Numbered from the stretch's first letter, positions 16,920-26,499 are shown. The stretch is DNA of 64,000 bases from an uncultured Pseudokineococcus sp. (GCF_947495735.1 NZ_CANMAA010000002.1:248001-312000), one strand, 5' to 3'. Notes: a model not told the origin generated them from the letters alone. Made by a program: numbers and translations.

Positions 16920-17897
16920 TCAGTCGAGGGGCAGCAGAGCCGGCTCGGCGACCGGCGCCGTCGAGACCCGCTCCCGCATGGCGGGCACCTGGGTGAGCGC
17001 GGGAGCCACCAGGGCCCCGTACAGGTCCGGACGGCGGTCGCCCCACAGGTGCCCGGCCCTCCCGAGCCGGCGGTCGCGGGAGGCGCGCACGTCGACGTCG
17101 GCCCAGGCGACGCCCTCGCCGACCACGGCGTCGCTGACGACCCATCCCTCGGCGCTGACGACCGCCGAGCCCTCCGTCCACTCCACGCCGCGCTCGGTGC
17201 CGGTGCGGTCGGCGCAGACCACGGCGACGTGGTTGGCCCGCGCCGCTCCCATGGCCGCGACCTGCCCGATCGGCCGCTCCCCCGGCGGCCGGTACCCGAG
17301 GGCCCAGTTGGTCGGGACGGCGATGAGGTCAGCGCCGGCCAGGGCTGCGGCGCGCGGCCACTCGGGGAAGCCGAGGTCGTAGCAGATCAGCGCGGCGAGG
17401 CGGCCGTGCGCCGTCTCGACCACCGTCGGAGCGGCGTCCCCGGGCGAGAAGAGGTGCCGCTCGGCGTCCCACAGGTGGACCTTGCGGTAGACGGCGCGCA
17501 CGCCGCTCGCGTCCACGACGGCGGCGCTGTTGAACAGGCGGCCGTCCTCGCCCAGCTCGCAGAAGCCCCCCACGAGGACGGCTCCCGCCCGCGCCCGGCA
17601 GGCCTCGGCCCAGCCCGCGAGCACGGACGAGCTCGCCGGGACGGCCACGGCCCGGGCCTCGTGGACGTCGGCGAGGACGTAGCCGCTGGTGGCCAGCTCG
17701 GGCAGGACGACGACGTCCGCGCCGCCCGCCAGAGCGGCGGAGATCGCCGCGGTCGACCGAGCGGCGTTGCCCGCGAGGTCCATCAGCACGGGGGCGAGCT
17801 GGAGCGCGGCCACCCGGGCGGGGCGACGGGAGAAGTCGTCGACGCCCACGTCGAACCAGGAGCCGGACGTGTCGTGCGAGGCGGTGTCGTGGCTCAT
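16920..17897 (-). CDS. Carbon-nitrogen hydrolase (nitrilase superfamily)
   Basis: A 325-residue enzyme with the nitrilase-fold catalytic triad in order: glutamate in VVVLPELATSGYV, lysine in VYRKVHLWDAERH, and cysteine in AALICYDLGFPEWPR. It should hydrolyse an amide, such as an omega-amidase or N-carbamoyl substrate, in the cytoplasm; the exact substrate is unknown. ATG at 17897 has AAGGAG about seven bases upstream, which decides against the longer frame. No operon partner; it diverges from the PadR gene. Confidence 0.9.
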   Translation of the reverse strand: MSHDTASHDTSGSWFDVGVDDFSRRPARVAALQLAPVLMDLAGNAARSTAAISAALAGGADVVVLPELATSGYVLADVHEARAVAVPASSSVLAGWAEACRARAGAVLVGGFCELGEDGRLFNSAAVVDASGVRAVYRKVHLWDAERHLFSPGDAAPTVVETAHGRLAALICYDLGFPEWPRAAALAGADLIAVPTNWALGYRPPGERPIGQVAAMGAARANHVAVVCADRTGTERGVEWTEGSAVVSAEGWVVSDAVVGEGVAWADVDVRASRDRRLGRAGHLWGDRRPDLYGALVAPALTQVPAMRERVSTAPVAEPALLPLD

Positions 17898-18132
17898 GGA
17901 GGGCTCCTTCGGCTCAGGGCTCGGCCACCGGTCGGGACCGGCGCTGACGACGCCCGCGACGCGGTGGTCGGCGGACCGTAGAGCCCTGGATCGGCAGCCG
18001 TGCGGCCTCCTGCGCACGTCCGCCGCGAAGTTCACATGACCGTCACCGGCGGTACTCCGTCTGTGTCCGGCGCGTCATCGCTGCGCCTCGGTCACAGCGT
18101 CCAGGTGGGGCGACGCACCCGTCCGGGACAGG

Positions 18133-18172
18133 TATTCACACCGCGTATACGTCGCGTGTACTGTCGCGCGCA
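18133..18172 (+). promoter_or_regulatory. padR promoter with GTATAC-centred dyad
   Basis: TTCACA (18135-18140) and TACTGT (18159-18164) are spaced 18 bp and fit a -35/-10 pair, placing the transcript start at or next to the ATG at 18172. An imperfect dyad centred on GTATAC (18145-18150), flanked by CAC and GTG, overlaps the spacer. This is a likely autoregulatory PadR operator by position, but that is inference. Confidence 0.5.
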
Positions 18173-18693
18173 TGAGCGTCGGACACACCCTCCTGGGCCT
18201 GCTGGAGTCGGGGCCGCGGCACGGCTACGACCTGAAGCGCGACTACGACGAGCGCTTCGGGCAGGACCGCCCGCTGGCCTACGGGCAGGTCTACTCGACG
18301 CTCGCGCGGCTGCTGAAGAACGGCCTCGTCGAGGTCGGCTCCGAGCCGGGCGCCGGCCCCGACCGCAAGCGCTACGCCATCACCGACGCCGGCGTGACGG
18401 ACGTCGCCGGCTGGCTCAGCGAGCCCGAGCGGCCGGAGCCCTACCTGCAGAGCACGCTCTACACGAAGGTCGTCCTCGCGCTGCTGACGGGCCGCGACGG
18501 CGCCGACGTGCTCGACACCCAGCGCGCCGAGCACCTGCGCCTCATGCGCGACCTGACCCGCCGCAAGACCGGCGGCGACCTCGCCGACCAGCTGGTCTGC
18601 GACCACGCGCTCTTCCACCTCGAGGCCGACCTCCGCTGGCTCGAGCTGACCGCCGCCCGCCTCGACCAGCTCGCCGTCCGGGTCCGCGCATGA
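18172..18693 (+). CDS. PadR-family transcriptional regulator
   Basis: A 173-residue regulator. The winged helix is at residues 1-75 (LLGLLESGPRHGYDLKRDYDERFG, LAYGQVYSTLARLLKNGLVEV, KRYAITDAG). A helical C-terminal dimerisation domain follows (LYTKVVLALLTG ... LFHLEADLRWLELTAARL). PadR proteins are usually ligand-responsive repressors of adjacent efflux pumps. The ABC exporter genes begin 71 bp downstream on the same strand, so this is probably their repressor. Confidence 0.92.
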   Translation: MSVGHTLLGLLESGPRHGYDLKRDYDERFGQDRPLAYGQVYSTLARLLKNGLVEVGSEPGAGPDRKRYAITDAGVTDVAGWLSEPERPEPYLQSTLYTKVVLALLTGRDGADVLDTQRAEHLRLMRDLTRRKTGGDLADQLVCDHALFHLEADLRWLELTAARLDQLAVRVRA

Positions 18694-18764
18694 GCCCTCG
18701 CGCCGACAGGCGTCTGGCGCGCCGGCGGCGCGACACCACTCCCCTCCCACCCCAGGAGCCCTCG

Positions 18765-19448
18765 ATGCTCGACAGCCCCCTGCTGGTCGCCGACGACCTG
18801 GCCCTGTCCTTCGGCGAGACCCGTGCGCTCACCTCCGCGTCCGTCCAGGTGCGCGCCGGGGAGGTGCTGGCGCTCCTGGGCCCGTCCGGCTCCGGCAAGT
18901 CCACGCTCATGCACTGCCTCGCGGGGATCCTGGCGCCCGACTCCGGCTCCGTCACCTACGACGGCCGCGACGTCACCGCGATGTCCGACGTCGAGCGCAG
19001 CGCCCTGCGCCGCACCGAGTTCGGCTTCGTCTTCCAGTTCGGGCAGCTCGTCCCCGAGCTCACGTGCCTGGAGAACGTCGCGCTCCCCCTGCGGATGACG
19101 GGCGCGCGCCGCCGGGAGGCCGAGCGCGTCGCCACCGCCTGGCTCGAGCGGCTCGAGGTCGCCGACGTCGCCGCCAAGCGCCCCGGTGAGGCCTCGGGCG
19201 GGCAGGGGCAGCGGGTCGCGGTCGCCCGCGCGCTCGTCACGCGACCCCGCGTCGTCTTCGCCGACGAGCCCACCGGGGCGCTGGACTCCCTCAACGGGGA
19301 GCGCGTCATGGAGCTGCTGGTCGCCGCGGCCCGCGACACGGGCGCCGCCGTCGTCCTCGTGACGCACGAGGCGCGCGTCGCCGCCTACTCCGACCGCGAG
19401 GCCGTCGTCCGCGACGGACGCGTCCGCCAGGTGGAGCTCGCGCGATGA
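18765..19448 (+). CDS. ABC transporter ATP-binding protein (MacB/LolD type)
   Basis: A 227-residue ATPase with Walker A LLGPSGSGKSTL, Q-loop FVFQFGQLVPEL, signature ASGGQGQRVAVARAL, Walker B VVFADEPTGALDS and the switch histidine in VLVTHEARVAA. The signature begins ASGGQ instead of LSGGQ, a tolerated change. ATG at 18765 follows AGGAG by six bases. The stop overlaps the start of the permease gene by four bases (ATGA), so the two are translationally coupled and form one exporter. Confidence 0.93.
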   Translation: MLDSPLLVADDLALSFGETRALTSASVQVRAGEVLALLGPSGSGKSTLMHCLAGILAPDSGSVTYDGRDVTAMSDVERSALRRTEFGFVFQFGQLVPELTCLENVALPLRMTGARRREAERVATAWLERLEVADVAAKRPGEASGGQGQRVAVARALVTRPRVVFADEPTGALDSLNGERVMELLVAAARDTGAAVVLVTHEARVAAYSDREAVVRDGRVRQVELAR

Positions 19449-21808
19449 CCGCGACCGCGCTCGCCCGCACCGGCGCCGGCCCGACGCCGCCGCCACGCCG
19501 CCCGCGACGTGCGCTCGCGCAGTGGGCCGCCGACCTCGCCCTGGGCGTGCGGCTCAGCGTGAGCGGCGGACGAGCGGGGTGGGTCCGCCTCGCGCTGATC
19601 GCCGTCGGCATCGGGCTCGGCGTCACCATGCTGCTCGGGGCCGCCACCGCACCCGCCGTCGTGGCCGCGCAGGAGGCGCGGTCGAACGACCGGAGCACCC
19701 CGATGTGGGAACCGCCGGAGGACGCCGTCGCCGCGGGCCCGGGCACGATCCTCACGATCGCCGCCCGGTCGCAGTTCCGGGACACCGACGTCGAGGGCGT
19801 CCTCGTGCAGGCCGAGGGAGACGCGCCGCCCGTCCCGCCGGGCGTCGCGCGCCTCCCCGGCCCCGGCGAGGTCGTCCTCTCCCCCGCGCTCGCGGACCTC
19901 ATGGCCACGGACGGCGCCGAGGCGCTGCGCGGGCGCTGGGGCGAGGCGGTCGGGACGATCGGCCCCGAGGGGCTCCGCGGACCGGACGAGCTCACCTTCT
20001 ACGCGGGCAGCGACCAGCTCTCCGTGGAGGAGTTCGCGAGCCGCACCGACAGGTTCGGCGGCGTCGAGCGCGCCGACCCCGACCCGGACCCGACTCTCCT
20101 GGTGCTCGCCATGGTGGCGACGACCGTCCTGCTGCTGCCCGTCGCCATCTTCGTGACGAGCGCGGTCCGCTTCGGGAGCGAGGCCCGCGACCGCCGGCTG
20201 GCGGCCCTGCGGCTCGTGGGGGCCGACGCGCGCATGGCGCGCCGGGTCGCGGCCGGCGAGACGCTCACCGGAGCGGTGCTCGGGCTCGCCCTCGGCGGCG
20301 TGCTCTTCGCCGCGCTGCTGCTGGCCCTGCCCGACGCCCTGGGCGTCTTCGCCGGTGACCTCCGGCCGGTGCCCGCCCTCGTCGCCCTCGTCGTGGTCCT
20401 CGTCCCGGTGGCCGCCGTGGTCGTCACCGTGGCCGCCATGCAGCGCGTCGTCGTGGAGCCGCTCGGCGTCGTGCGCCGCAGCGGGGACCGTCGTCGCCGG
20501 CTGTGGTGGCGTCTGGTGCTGCCCGTGATCGGGCTCGTGCTGGTCGCGCCGCTCCTCGCGGGGCGTGGCATCGACACCTTCTCGGACACCGAGCAGCTGA
20601 GCGTCCCGGTCGGACTGGGGCTCCTGCTCCTGGGCGTGGCGCTGCTGCTGCCGTGGCTCGTCGAGGCGTCGGTCCGTCACCTCGGCGGGAGCGGGGGCGG
20701 CGTCGCCTGGCAGCTCTCGGTCCGCCGGCTCCAGCTCGACAGCGGGACGTCGGTGCGGGCCGTCTCCGGCATCGCCGTGTCGGTCGCCGGCCTCCTCGTC
20801 ATCAACGGCATCGTCGCCGGTCTGGAGTCCGGCGAGACCGAGGTCCCGCAGCGCGACGCGGCCGACTTCCAGGCGGTGGTGTACGACAACAGCGGCGCCG
20901 AGCCGCGCTGGGGCCCGCTCGAGGGCAGCCGCGGCATCCGTGAGATCTCGACGCTCTCGTCGGTGGTGACGACCGACCCCGCGACGGGCGCCGACGTGTG
21001 GATCGACATCGGTGAGTGCGCGGCGCTCGCCGTCGACACGGAGGTCGGGGACTGCGCCGACGGCGACGTGTTCGCCGCCGCCCCCACGAACGGGACGGTG
21101 CCGACGGCAGGGACGACCCTGGACCTCGGCGAGCCCGGCTCGTCGGAGGCGGCGTCGACCTGGACGGTGCCGGAGACGCTCACGACCGTGCCGACGGTGA
21201 CCGGCATGATGTCCTCTCCGGAGGGTGAGCCCGCACGGTTCCTCATCACCCCGGGCGCCCTCGAGGGCGTCGAGCCGCTGGCGTCGAGCTCCAGCGTGCT
21301 CATCGCCCTCGACCCCGCCGTCCCCGACGCCATGGACCACGCCCGCACCGCCGTCGCGCAGGTCGACGCGAGCATGCACGTCGACCCGGTCGTGATCGAG
21401 GGCCTCGCGCCCGTCCTCGCGGACATCCGGCAGGCGCTCCTCGCCGGCACCGCGGCCCTGCTCCTCCTCATCGGGGCGAGCCTGCTCGTCAACGTCGTGG
21501 AGCAGATGCGCGAGCGACGCCGGCTGCTGGCCGCGCTCCTCGCCTTCGGGGTGCGACGCCGGACGCTCAGCGCGTCCGTGCTCCTGCAGCTCGCCGTCCC
21601 CGTGGTGCTCGGGCTGGCGCTCGCCGCCGTCACCGGCACCGGCCTGTCCACCCTCCTGCAGATCGGCATGGAGGTGCCGGTCCGGCTCGACTGGGCGGGC
21701 ATCGGGACGACGTCGGGCGTGGCCGCGCTCGTGGTGCTGGTCACGACGGCCGCGAGCCTGCCGCTGCTGTGGCGGCTCATGCGGCCGGAGGGGCTGCGCG
21801 CCGAGTGA
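19445..21808 (+). CDS. FtsX-like ABC transporter permease
   Basis: A 787-residue membrane protein. A first helix near residues 50-75 is followed by an extracytoplasmic domain, three helices near residues 215-340, two more near 350-400, a helix near 440-460, a second large external domain, and a final three-helix FtsX core near 645-780 (ALLLLIGASLLVNVVEQMRERRR). This is the double-FtsX layout of MacB-like exporters for lipids, peptides or drugs. It is coupled to the ATPase gene and probably under control of the upstream PadR protein; the substrate is unknown. Confidence 0.9.
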   Translation: MTATALARTGAGPTPPPRRPRRALAQWAADLALGVRLSVSGGRAGWVRLALIAVGIGLGVTMLLGAATAPAVVAAQEARSNDRSTPMWEPPEDAVAAGPGTILTIAARSQFRDTDVEGVLVQAEGDAPPVPPGVARLPGPGEVVLSPALADLMATDGAEALRGRWGEAVGTIGPEGLRGPDELTFYAGSDQLSVEEFASRTDRFGGVERADPDPDPTLLVLAMVATTVLLLPVAIFVTSAVRFGSEARDRRLAALRLVGADARMARRVAAGETLTGAVLGLALGGVLFAALLLALPDALGVFAGDLRPVPALVALVVVLVPVAAVVVTVAAMQRVVVEPLGVVRRSGDRRRRLWWRLVLPVIGLVLVAPLLAGRGIDTFSDTEQLSVPVGLGLLLLGVALLLPWLVEASVRHLGGSGGGVAWQLSVRRLQLDSGTSVRAVSGIAVSVAGLLVINGIVAGLESGETEVPQRDAADFQAVVYDNSGAEPRWGPLEGSRGIREISTLSSVVTTDPATGADVWIDIGECAALAVDTEVGDCADGDVFAAAPTNGTVPTAGTTLDLGEPGSSEAASTWTVPETLTTVPTVTGMMSSPEGEPARFLITPGALEGVEPLASSSSVLIALDPAVPDAMDHARTAVAQVDASMHVDPVVIEGLAPVLADIRQALLAGTAALLLLIGASLLVNVVEQMRERRRLLAALLAFGVRRRTLSASVLLQLAVPVVLGLALAAVTGTGLSTLLQIGMEVPVRLDWAGIGTTSGVAALVVLVTTAASLPLLWRLMRPEGLRAE

Positions 21809-22140
21809 GCAGGGCCGCACCTTCGTGAGCACCGGTGGACGTCGCCGCCGCAGGCGAGCGCGGTGGTGGCGAGGCGCCGCGGGCCGACTCACATGGGGTG
21901 ATGGAGCCGCACCACTCGGCCCGCCCGCAGGTCAGGCCCGTCGTCGACCTCGAGGGGGCACGTCGACGACGGCCACGTCGCTGCAGACCACGCCGCTGGA
22001 CGGGTGCGACGTCATCACCCTGACGGCGACGCGTGACGCCACCGACCATCTCGCGGCATGAGCTCGGCTGCCTGACGCTGATCGTGGTCCGGGACGACCA
22101 GCCGACCCGCGTCGCGGTCTGCCTCCCTACCCTGGTCGGC
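21809..22140. other. Intergenic stretch without a recognisable gene
   Basis: Open frames exist on both strands but their products are arginine-rich and repetitive in the way of antisense shadows, and none has a recognisable domain or a convincing start. A TACCCT box at 22127-22132, eight bases before the ATG at 22141, is a possible promoter for the next small gene. Confidence 0.5.
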
Positions 22141-22380
22141 ATGGACCGCCCCGGGGACCGCTGGTCGCCGAGCCCGACGGCCCTCAGCGCCGCGTGCATC
22201 GCCGGCCTAGCACTGAGCGCCGGCGTCCTCGTCCTGCTCCTCCCGGCGGTGTTCCAGTCCGGGGCGCAGATCCACCCGCTGGCCCTCGTGGGCCTCGTCG
22301 TGCTCTCCGCCGCCTTCGCTGCTGGTGCCCGGTACTGGCGTCCGCGGGCGCCAGGGCAGATCTCGGCTGACGCTGACTGA
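22141..22380 (+). CDS. Small two-helix membrane protein
   Basis: A 79-residue protein with two clear hydrophobic segments, about residues 13-36 (LSAACIAGLALSAGVLVLLLPAV) and 44-63 (ALVGLVVLSAAFAAGARY), a short polar loop and an acidic end. I recognise no family. The start is placed at the ATG at 22141, close behind TACCCT, giving a probable leaderless message. Composition in the helices makes real coding likely, but nothing indicates its role. Confidence 0.55.
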   Translation: MDRPGDRWSPSPTALSAACIAGLALSAGVLVLLLPAVFQSGAQIHPLALVGLVVLSAAFAAGARYWRPRAPGQISADAD

Positions 22381-22557
22381 GGGCCCGAGGACGAGGAGCA
22401 CCTGCACCGCGGCGACCGAGGCTGACCGCCAGCCCGAACGGCAGCCGCCCTTGGTCGACCGGAGCCGGTACGGGCGTCCGCGAGCGAGACTGCCGCACGG
22501 GCGGCCTCTCCCGTGCGGAGCCGATGACTTCTGCGGCCGTCCGTGATCCCCTGGGAC

Positions 22558-23118
22558 ATGGCGCTCCTCCGCTACTGGATCAACACCTCGCTCGACGGCT
22601 GCATCGCCGACTCGGCCGGCAGCTTCGACTGGAGCGAGCCGGACACCGAGCTCCACGCCTTCTTCAACGACGAGGAGCGCCAGATCGGGACGCACCTCTA
22701 CGGCAGGCGCCTGTACGAGACGATGCGCTACTGGGAGAGCGCGCACGAGCAGCCCGACCAGCCTCCGGTCGGCCTCGACTACGCGCGCATCTGGCAGGCC
22801 GCCGACAAGGTCGTCTACTCCCGGACGCTCGCGGAGGTGGACACCCGGCGGACCGAGCTCGTCCGCGCCTTCGACGCCGACGACGTCGCGCAGCGCAAGG
22901 CCTCAGCCGACCAGGACCTGAGCATCGGTGGCGCCGGACTCGCCGCCGCCGCTCTGCGCGCCGGGCTGGTCGACGAGATCGGGCTCGTGGTCCACCCGGT
23001 GGTCGTGGGCGGTGGGACTGCCGCCCTCCCGCTCGGTGTGCGCCTGGACCTCGACCTGGTCGAGGAGCGCCGGTTCTCCGGCGGCGTGGTGCACCTGCGC
23101 TACCGCGTGCGCAGCTAG
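22558..23118 (+). CDS. Dihydrofolate-reductase-like (RibD C-terminal) protein
   Basis: A 186-residue protein of the bacterial RibD-C/DHFR-like family: YWINTSLDGCIADSAGSFDW at the N-terminus (SLDG motif), GTHLYGRRLYETMRYWE, VVYSRTL, LSIGGAGLAAAALRAGLVDEIGLVVHPVVVGGG near residue 125, and a closing beta strand VVHLRYRVRS. The stretch with GGAGLA and VVVGGG is the NADPH site. Family members are reductases of mostly unknown substrate; this is not the housekeeping folate enzyme. Start ATG 22558 versus GTG 22543 is unsettled, and no ribosome site is evident for either. Confidence 0.85.
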   Translation: MALLRYWINTSLDGCIADSAGSFDWSEPDTELHAFFNDEERQIGTHLYGRRLYETMRYWESAHEQPDQPPVGLDYARIWQAADKVVYSRTLAEVDTRRTELVRAFDADDVAQRKASADQDLSIGGAGLAAAALRAGLVDEIGLVVHPVVVGGGTAALPLGVRLDLDLVEERRFSGGVVHLRYRVRS

Positions 23119-23719
23119 TCGACGCCGGCCGGTGCACCGCCGCCCCGGGCCAGGAGAGCCGCTGGCAGGTGCCCGAGGCGGCCCCCCGCACGCGAGTGCT
23201 CGACGGCTGTGCCCGAAAAGGCGTCTCGCAGACGCGCGTCGGGCAGACGCCTCGCGGGCGCCCCGCACGAGCACGAGCACGAGCTGACCTGCTGAGCCGC
23301 GTGCTGGGCGCACTGCGCCGACGGGCAGGCGCCGGGTGCACGGCTCCGGGAGGAGAGCCGGACGGGTGACGGTCATCGGCACCGCCCCGGGGCGCCGGGG
23401 CCGGTCCGGGCCCGACGGGTGTCACCGCGCGTCGAGGACCTCGCCGCCGCGCCGACCCGGTCGGCGCAGACACACCCACCCACCGTCACAGGCTCACGCT
23501 CCCGGTCACCCGGGCGGCCCGCACGCGCGCCAGGTCGGGTGAGGACGTCGGAGGCGCCACCCAAGCCCCCACCGGCTGCGGCCGGAAACACCCCCCACCA
23601 CAGGGCGGTTGTTCAACTATCAACGACTGCCCGCCTCGTCGGGGACGCCCCCCGAGCCTCGGGGGTCGCCAGCACCAGCTCCGGCCGCGAGAGCGCCCCG
23701 GGGGGAGAAGGAGGACACC
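23119..23719. other. Intergenic stretch: possible terminator, promoter and 5' hairpin
   Basis: No gene is supported. AGGCGTCT (23219-23226) and AGACGCCT (23245-23252) can pair and may end the reductase transcript. GCACGA is repeated three times near 23267. An AT-richer patch with TTGTTCAACTATCAAC near 23609-23624 is a dyad-like element in otherwise GC-dense DNA and a good candidate promoter or operator for the exported protein gene. CCCCCGAG/CTCGGGGG near 23649-23665 forms a hairpin in what would be its leader. Confidence 0.45.
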
Positions 23720-24358
23720 GTGCTCTCCACCACCGAGCCGGCCACCGGCACGCACGCGATCTCGCACCCGCGGACCCCCGGGCGTGCTCGTCGTCTCCTG
23801 AGCACCGCGGTCCTCACGGTCGCCGGTCTGGGCCTGACCGCGACCGGGGCATTCGCCAGCTGGCAGGCAGTCACCACCCAGAGCCCCCTGCAGATCAGCG
23901 CAGCCACCTCCGCCGCGACCGGCACCGACGCCGCTACCGCCGCACTCGTGGACGCCGGTGGTGGCTCCTTCGCCACCGGCGTCGCGGACCTGGCGCCCGG
24001 TGACTACTTCTACCGCTACGTGGACGTGCGCAACGACGGCCGTGCGCCGGCCACCTTCACGGGCACGGTCAGCGCCGACGGCGCGCTGGCCGGCCACCTC
24101 GCCGTCGAGGCCACCTCCTGCACCCTGCCCTGGGACACCACCGGCGGCGCCAGCACCTGCGCCGACCCCGCACCCATCGGCTCAGGGGTCCCCACCGCCG
24201 GCGCGCCGGTCCCGGTCACCCACGGCGACATCGCCACCGGCGACGCCCAGGTCCAGCACGTGCGCTACCGCTTCACCTTCTCCCCCACCGCACCCGACCG
24301 CCTCCAGGGGCAGACCGGATCCGTCTCCTTCGCAGTCGGGCCCGCCACGGACCGCTGA
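23720..24358 (+). CDS. TasA/camelysin-like exported protein
   Basis: A 212-residue secreted protein. The N-terminus is basic, then a hydrophobic core TAVLTVAGLGLTATGAFASW ends in a cleavage-like AFAS, in the manner of the alternate signal peptides processed by SipW-type signal peptidases. The mature part is a beta-rich TasA-like domain with the typical DLAPGDYFYRYVDVRNDGRAPATFTGTV, where PGD and N.G are family hallmarks. TasA relatives form fibres or associate with the envelope; here the role is unknown. GTG at 23720 has AAGGAGG at ideal distance. No SipW-like peptidase gene is near. Confidence 0.72.
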   Translation: MLSTTEPATGTHAISHPRTPGRARRLLSTAVLTVAGLGLTATGAFASWQAVTTQSPLQISAATSAATGTDAATAALVDAGGGSFATGVADLAPGDYFYRYVDVRNDGRAPATFTGTVSADGALAGHLAVEATSCTLPWDTTGGASTCADPAPIGSGVPTAGAPVPVTHGDIATGDAQVQHVRYRFTFSPTAPDRLQGQTGSVSFAVGPATDR

Positions 24359-24715
<357 letters not shown>

Positions 24716-25981
24716 TCAGCCCGGTAGTGCCTGCCCCAGGTCCTCGAGCAGGTCCTCGACGTCCTCCAGTCCCACCGACAGCCGCACGAGCCCGTCGGTG
24801 ATCCCGACACGGGCACGTCCCTCCGGCCCCAACCGGCGGTGCGTCGTCGTCGCGGGGTGGGTGATGAGCGACTTCGAGTCACCGAGGTTGTTCGAGATGT
24901 CGACGACGCGCAGCCCGTCGAGCAGCCGGAACGCCGCGTCCTTGCCGCCGTCCAGCGTCAGCGTGACGACCGTTCCGCCCCCGTTCATCTGCGAGCGGGC
25001 GAGGTCGGCCTGCGGGTGGCTGTCGAGGAACGGGTAGACGACCGACTGCACGCCCGGCTGACCCTCCAGCCACGTCGCGATCCGCTCGGCGGAGGCGACC
25101 TGGTGGCGCACCCGCATCGAGAGCGTCTCCAGGCCCTTGGTCAGCACCCACGCGTTGAACGGCGACAGCGACGGGCCGGTGTGCCGGATCAGCGTCTCCA
25201 CGCCGCCGGTCAGCAGCTCCGTCGGCCCCAGGATCGCCCCGCCGAGGGTGCGGCCCTGGCCGTCGATGTGCTTGGTCGTCGAGTACACGACGACGTCGGC
25301 GCCCATCTCCATCGGCCGCTGCAGCACCGGGGTGGCGAAGACGTTGTCGACGACGACCGTCGCGCCGGCCGCGTGCGCCATCTCGCAGACGCGGCGCACA
25401 TCGACGATCTCCTGCATCGGGTTCGACGGCGTCTCGAAGAACACCGCCGTCGTCGGCTGGGCGAGCGCGGCCTCCCACTGCTCGAGGTCGGAGCCGTCGA
25501 CGAAGATCGTCTCCACGCCCCAGCGCGGGAGGATCTCGTCGAGGATCACGAAGCACGAGCCGAAGAGGCTGCGCGCCGCGACGACGCGGTCGCCCTGGCC
25601 CAGCAGCGCCGCCAGCGCGGTGAAGACCGCGGACATGCCGGACGCCGTCGCCACGCACGCGGGCGCACCCTCGATCAGGCGCAGCCGCTCCTCGAACGTC
25701 GCGACGGTCGGGTTGCCGTAGCGGGAGTAGACGAACCGGTCGACCTCACCGGTGAAGGCCTTCTCCGCCTCCGCGGCCGAGCTGTAGACGTACCCCGACG
25801 TCAGGTACAGCGCCTCGGCGGTCTCCTCGAAGCCCGAGCGCGCGAGACCGCCGCGCACCGCGAGGGTGTCGGAGCGCAGCGGCCGGCCGGCCGGGGCGGC
25901 GGGCGTCTCGGCCATCGCCGCGGGGTCGAGCGGGTAGACGGCGTCGTCGGCGCCCGGCGCCTGATCCCCCGGCGTGCTCAC
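24716..25981 (-). CDS. metZ: O-succinylhomoserine sulfhydrylase
   Basis: A 421-residue PLP enzyme of the Cys/Met metabolism family: YSRYGNPTVATFEERLRLIEG, TASGMSAVFTALAALL, and the PLP lysine in VVYSTTKHIDGQGRTLGG near residue 230, followed by GGVETLIRHTGPSLSPFNAW. The ALYLTSGYVYSSAAEAEKAFTGE segment is typical of MetZ, which makes homocysteine from O-succinylhomoserine and sulfide. GTG at 25981 overlaps the stop of the rhodanese gene by four bases (GTGA), favouring that start; ATG at 25915 is the alternative. A rhodanese partner supports a sulfur-transfer context. Confidence 0.9.
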   Translation of the reverse strand: MSTPGDQAPGADDAVYPLDPAAMAETPAAPAGRPLRSDTLAVRGGLARSGFEETAEALYLTSGYVYSSAAEAEKAFTGEVDRFVYSRYGNPTVATFEERLRLIEGAPACVATASGMSAVFTALAALLGQGDRVVAARSLFGSCFVILDEILPRWGVETIFVDGSDLEQWEAALAQPTTAVFFETPSNPMQEIVDVRRVCEMAHAAGATVVVDNVFATPVLQRPMEMGADVVVYSTTKHIDGQGRTLGGAILGPTELLTGGVETLIRHTGPSLSPFNAWVLTKGLETLSMRVRHQVASAERIATWLEGQPGVQSVVYPFLDSHPQADLARSQMNGGGTVVTLTLDGGKDAAFRLLDGLRVVDISNNLGDSKSLITHPATTTHRRLGPEGRARVGITDGLVRLSVGLEDVEDLLEDLGQALPG

Positions 25982-26499
25982 CCCTGCCGCCAGGGCAGGC
26001 CGTCGGCGCGCCAGCCGCGGACGCCGCGGTGGCCCTCGTCGTCCGTCGGGCCCTCGAAGCCGTCGAGGACGTTGTACGCCGGGCCCAGCCCGGCGGTCGT
26101 CGCCGCCTGCGCGGCACCGACCGAGCGCACGCCCGAGCGGCACAGGAAGACGACCGGCGTCCCCTCCCCCAGCCCGGCGTCGGCGAGCTCGGCGAGGAAG
26201 CGGTGGTTGCGCTGCCCCGTCGGGAAGTGCTGCCACTGCACGCCCAGCACGTCGCGCCCCACGGCGGACACGTCGGGCACACCCACGTACGCCCACTCGG
26301 CGTCGGTGCGGACGTCGACGAGGACGGCGCGCTCGTCGCTCGCCAGCAGGTCCCACGCCTCGCGCGGCGTGACGTCGCCCGCGTACGACCCGTCGGCCGG
26401 CGGGCGCCCCACCGGGCCCGGGGCCGCGGCGTCCGGCGACGCCTCGGGCGCGACCTCGCCGCGGCCCGCGGCGTCGGGAGCCTCCGCCGAGCTCGTCAT
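25978..26499 (-). CDS. Rhodanese-like domain protein
   Basis: A 173-residue protein. After a disordered Ala/Pro-rich N-terminus, residues 42-170 are a rhodanese domain: TPREAWDLLASDERAVLVDVRTDAEW, then the active-site loop VVFLCRSGVRSVGAA with catalytic cysteine, and YNVLDGFEGPTDDEGHRG. It should carry sulfane sulfur, plausibly supplying the homocysteine synthase encoded next. It overlaps metZ by 4 bp (GTGA) and the preceding gene by 4 bp (ATGA), so all are one operon. Confidence 0.9.
   Translation of the reverse strand: MTSSAEAPDAAGRGEVAPEASPDAAAPGPVGRPPADGSYAGDVTPREAWDLLASDERAVLVDVRTDAEWAYVGVPDVSAVGRDVLGVQWQHFPTGQRNHRFLAELADAGLGEGTPVVFLCRSGVRSVGAAQAATTAGLGPAYNVLDGFEGPTDDEGHRGVRGWRADGLPWRQG

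Noticed and set aside
22543-22557. Five-residue longer start of the DHFR-like protein
   Set aside because: Neither start has a ribosome site; ATG 22558 reading MALLRYWINTSLDG fits the family better. Kept only as an alternative.
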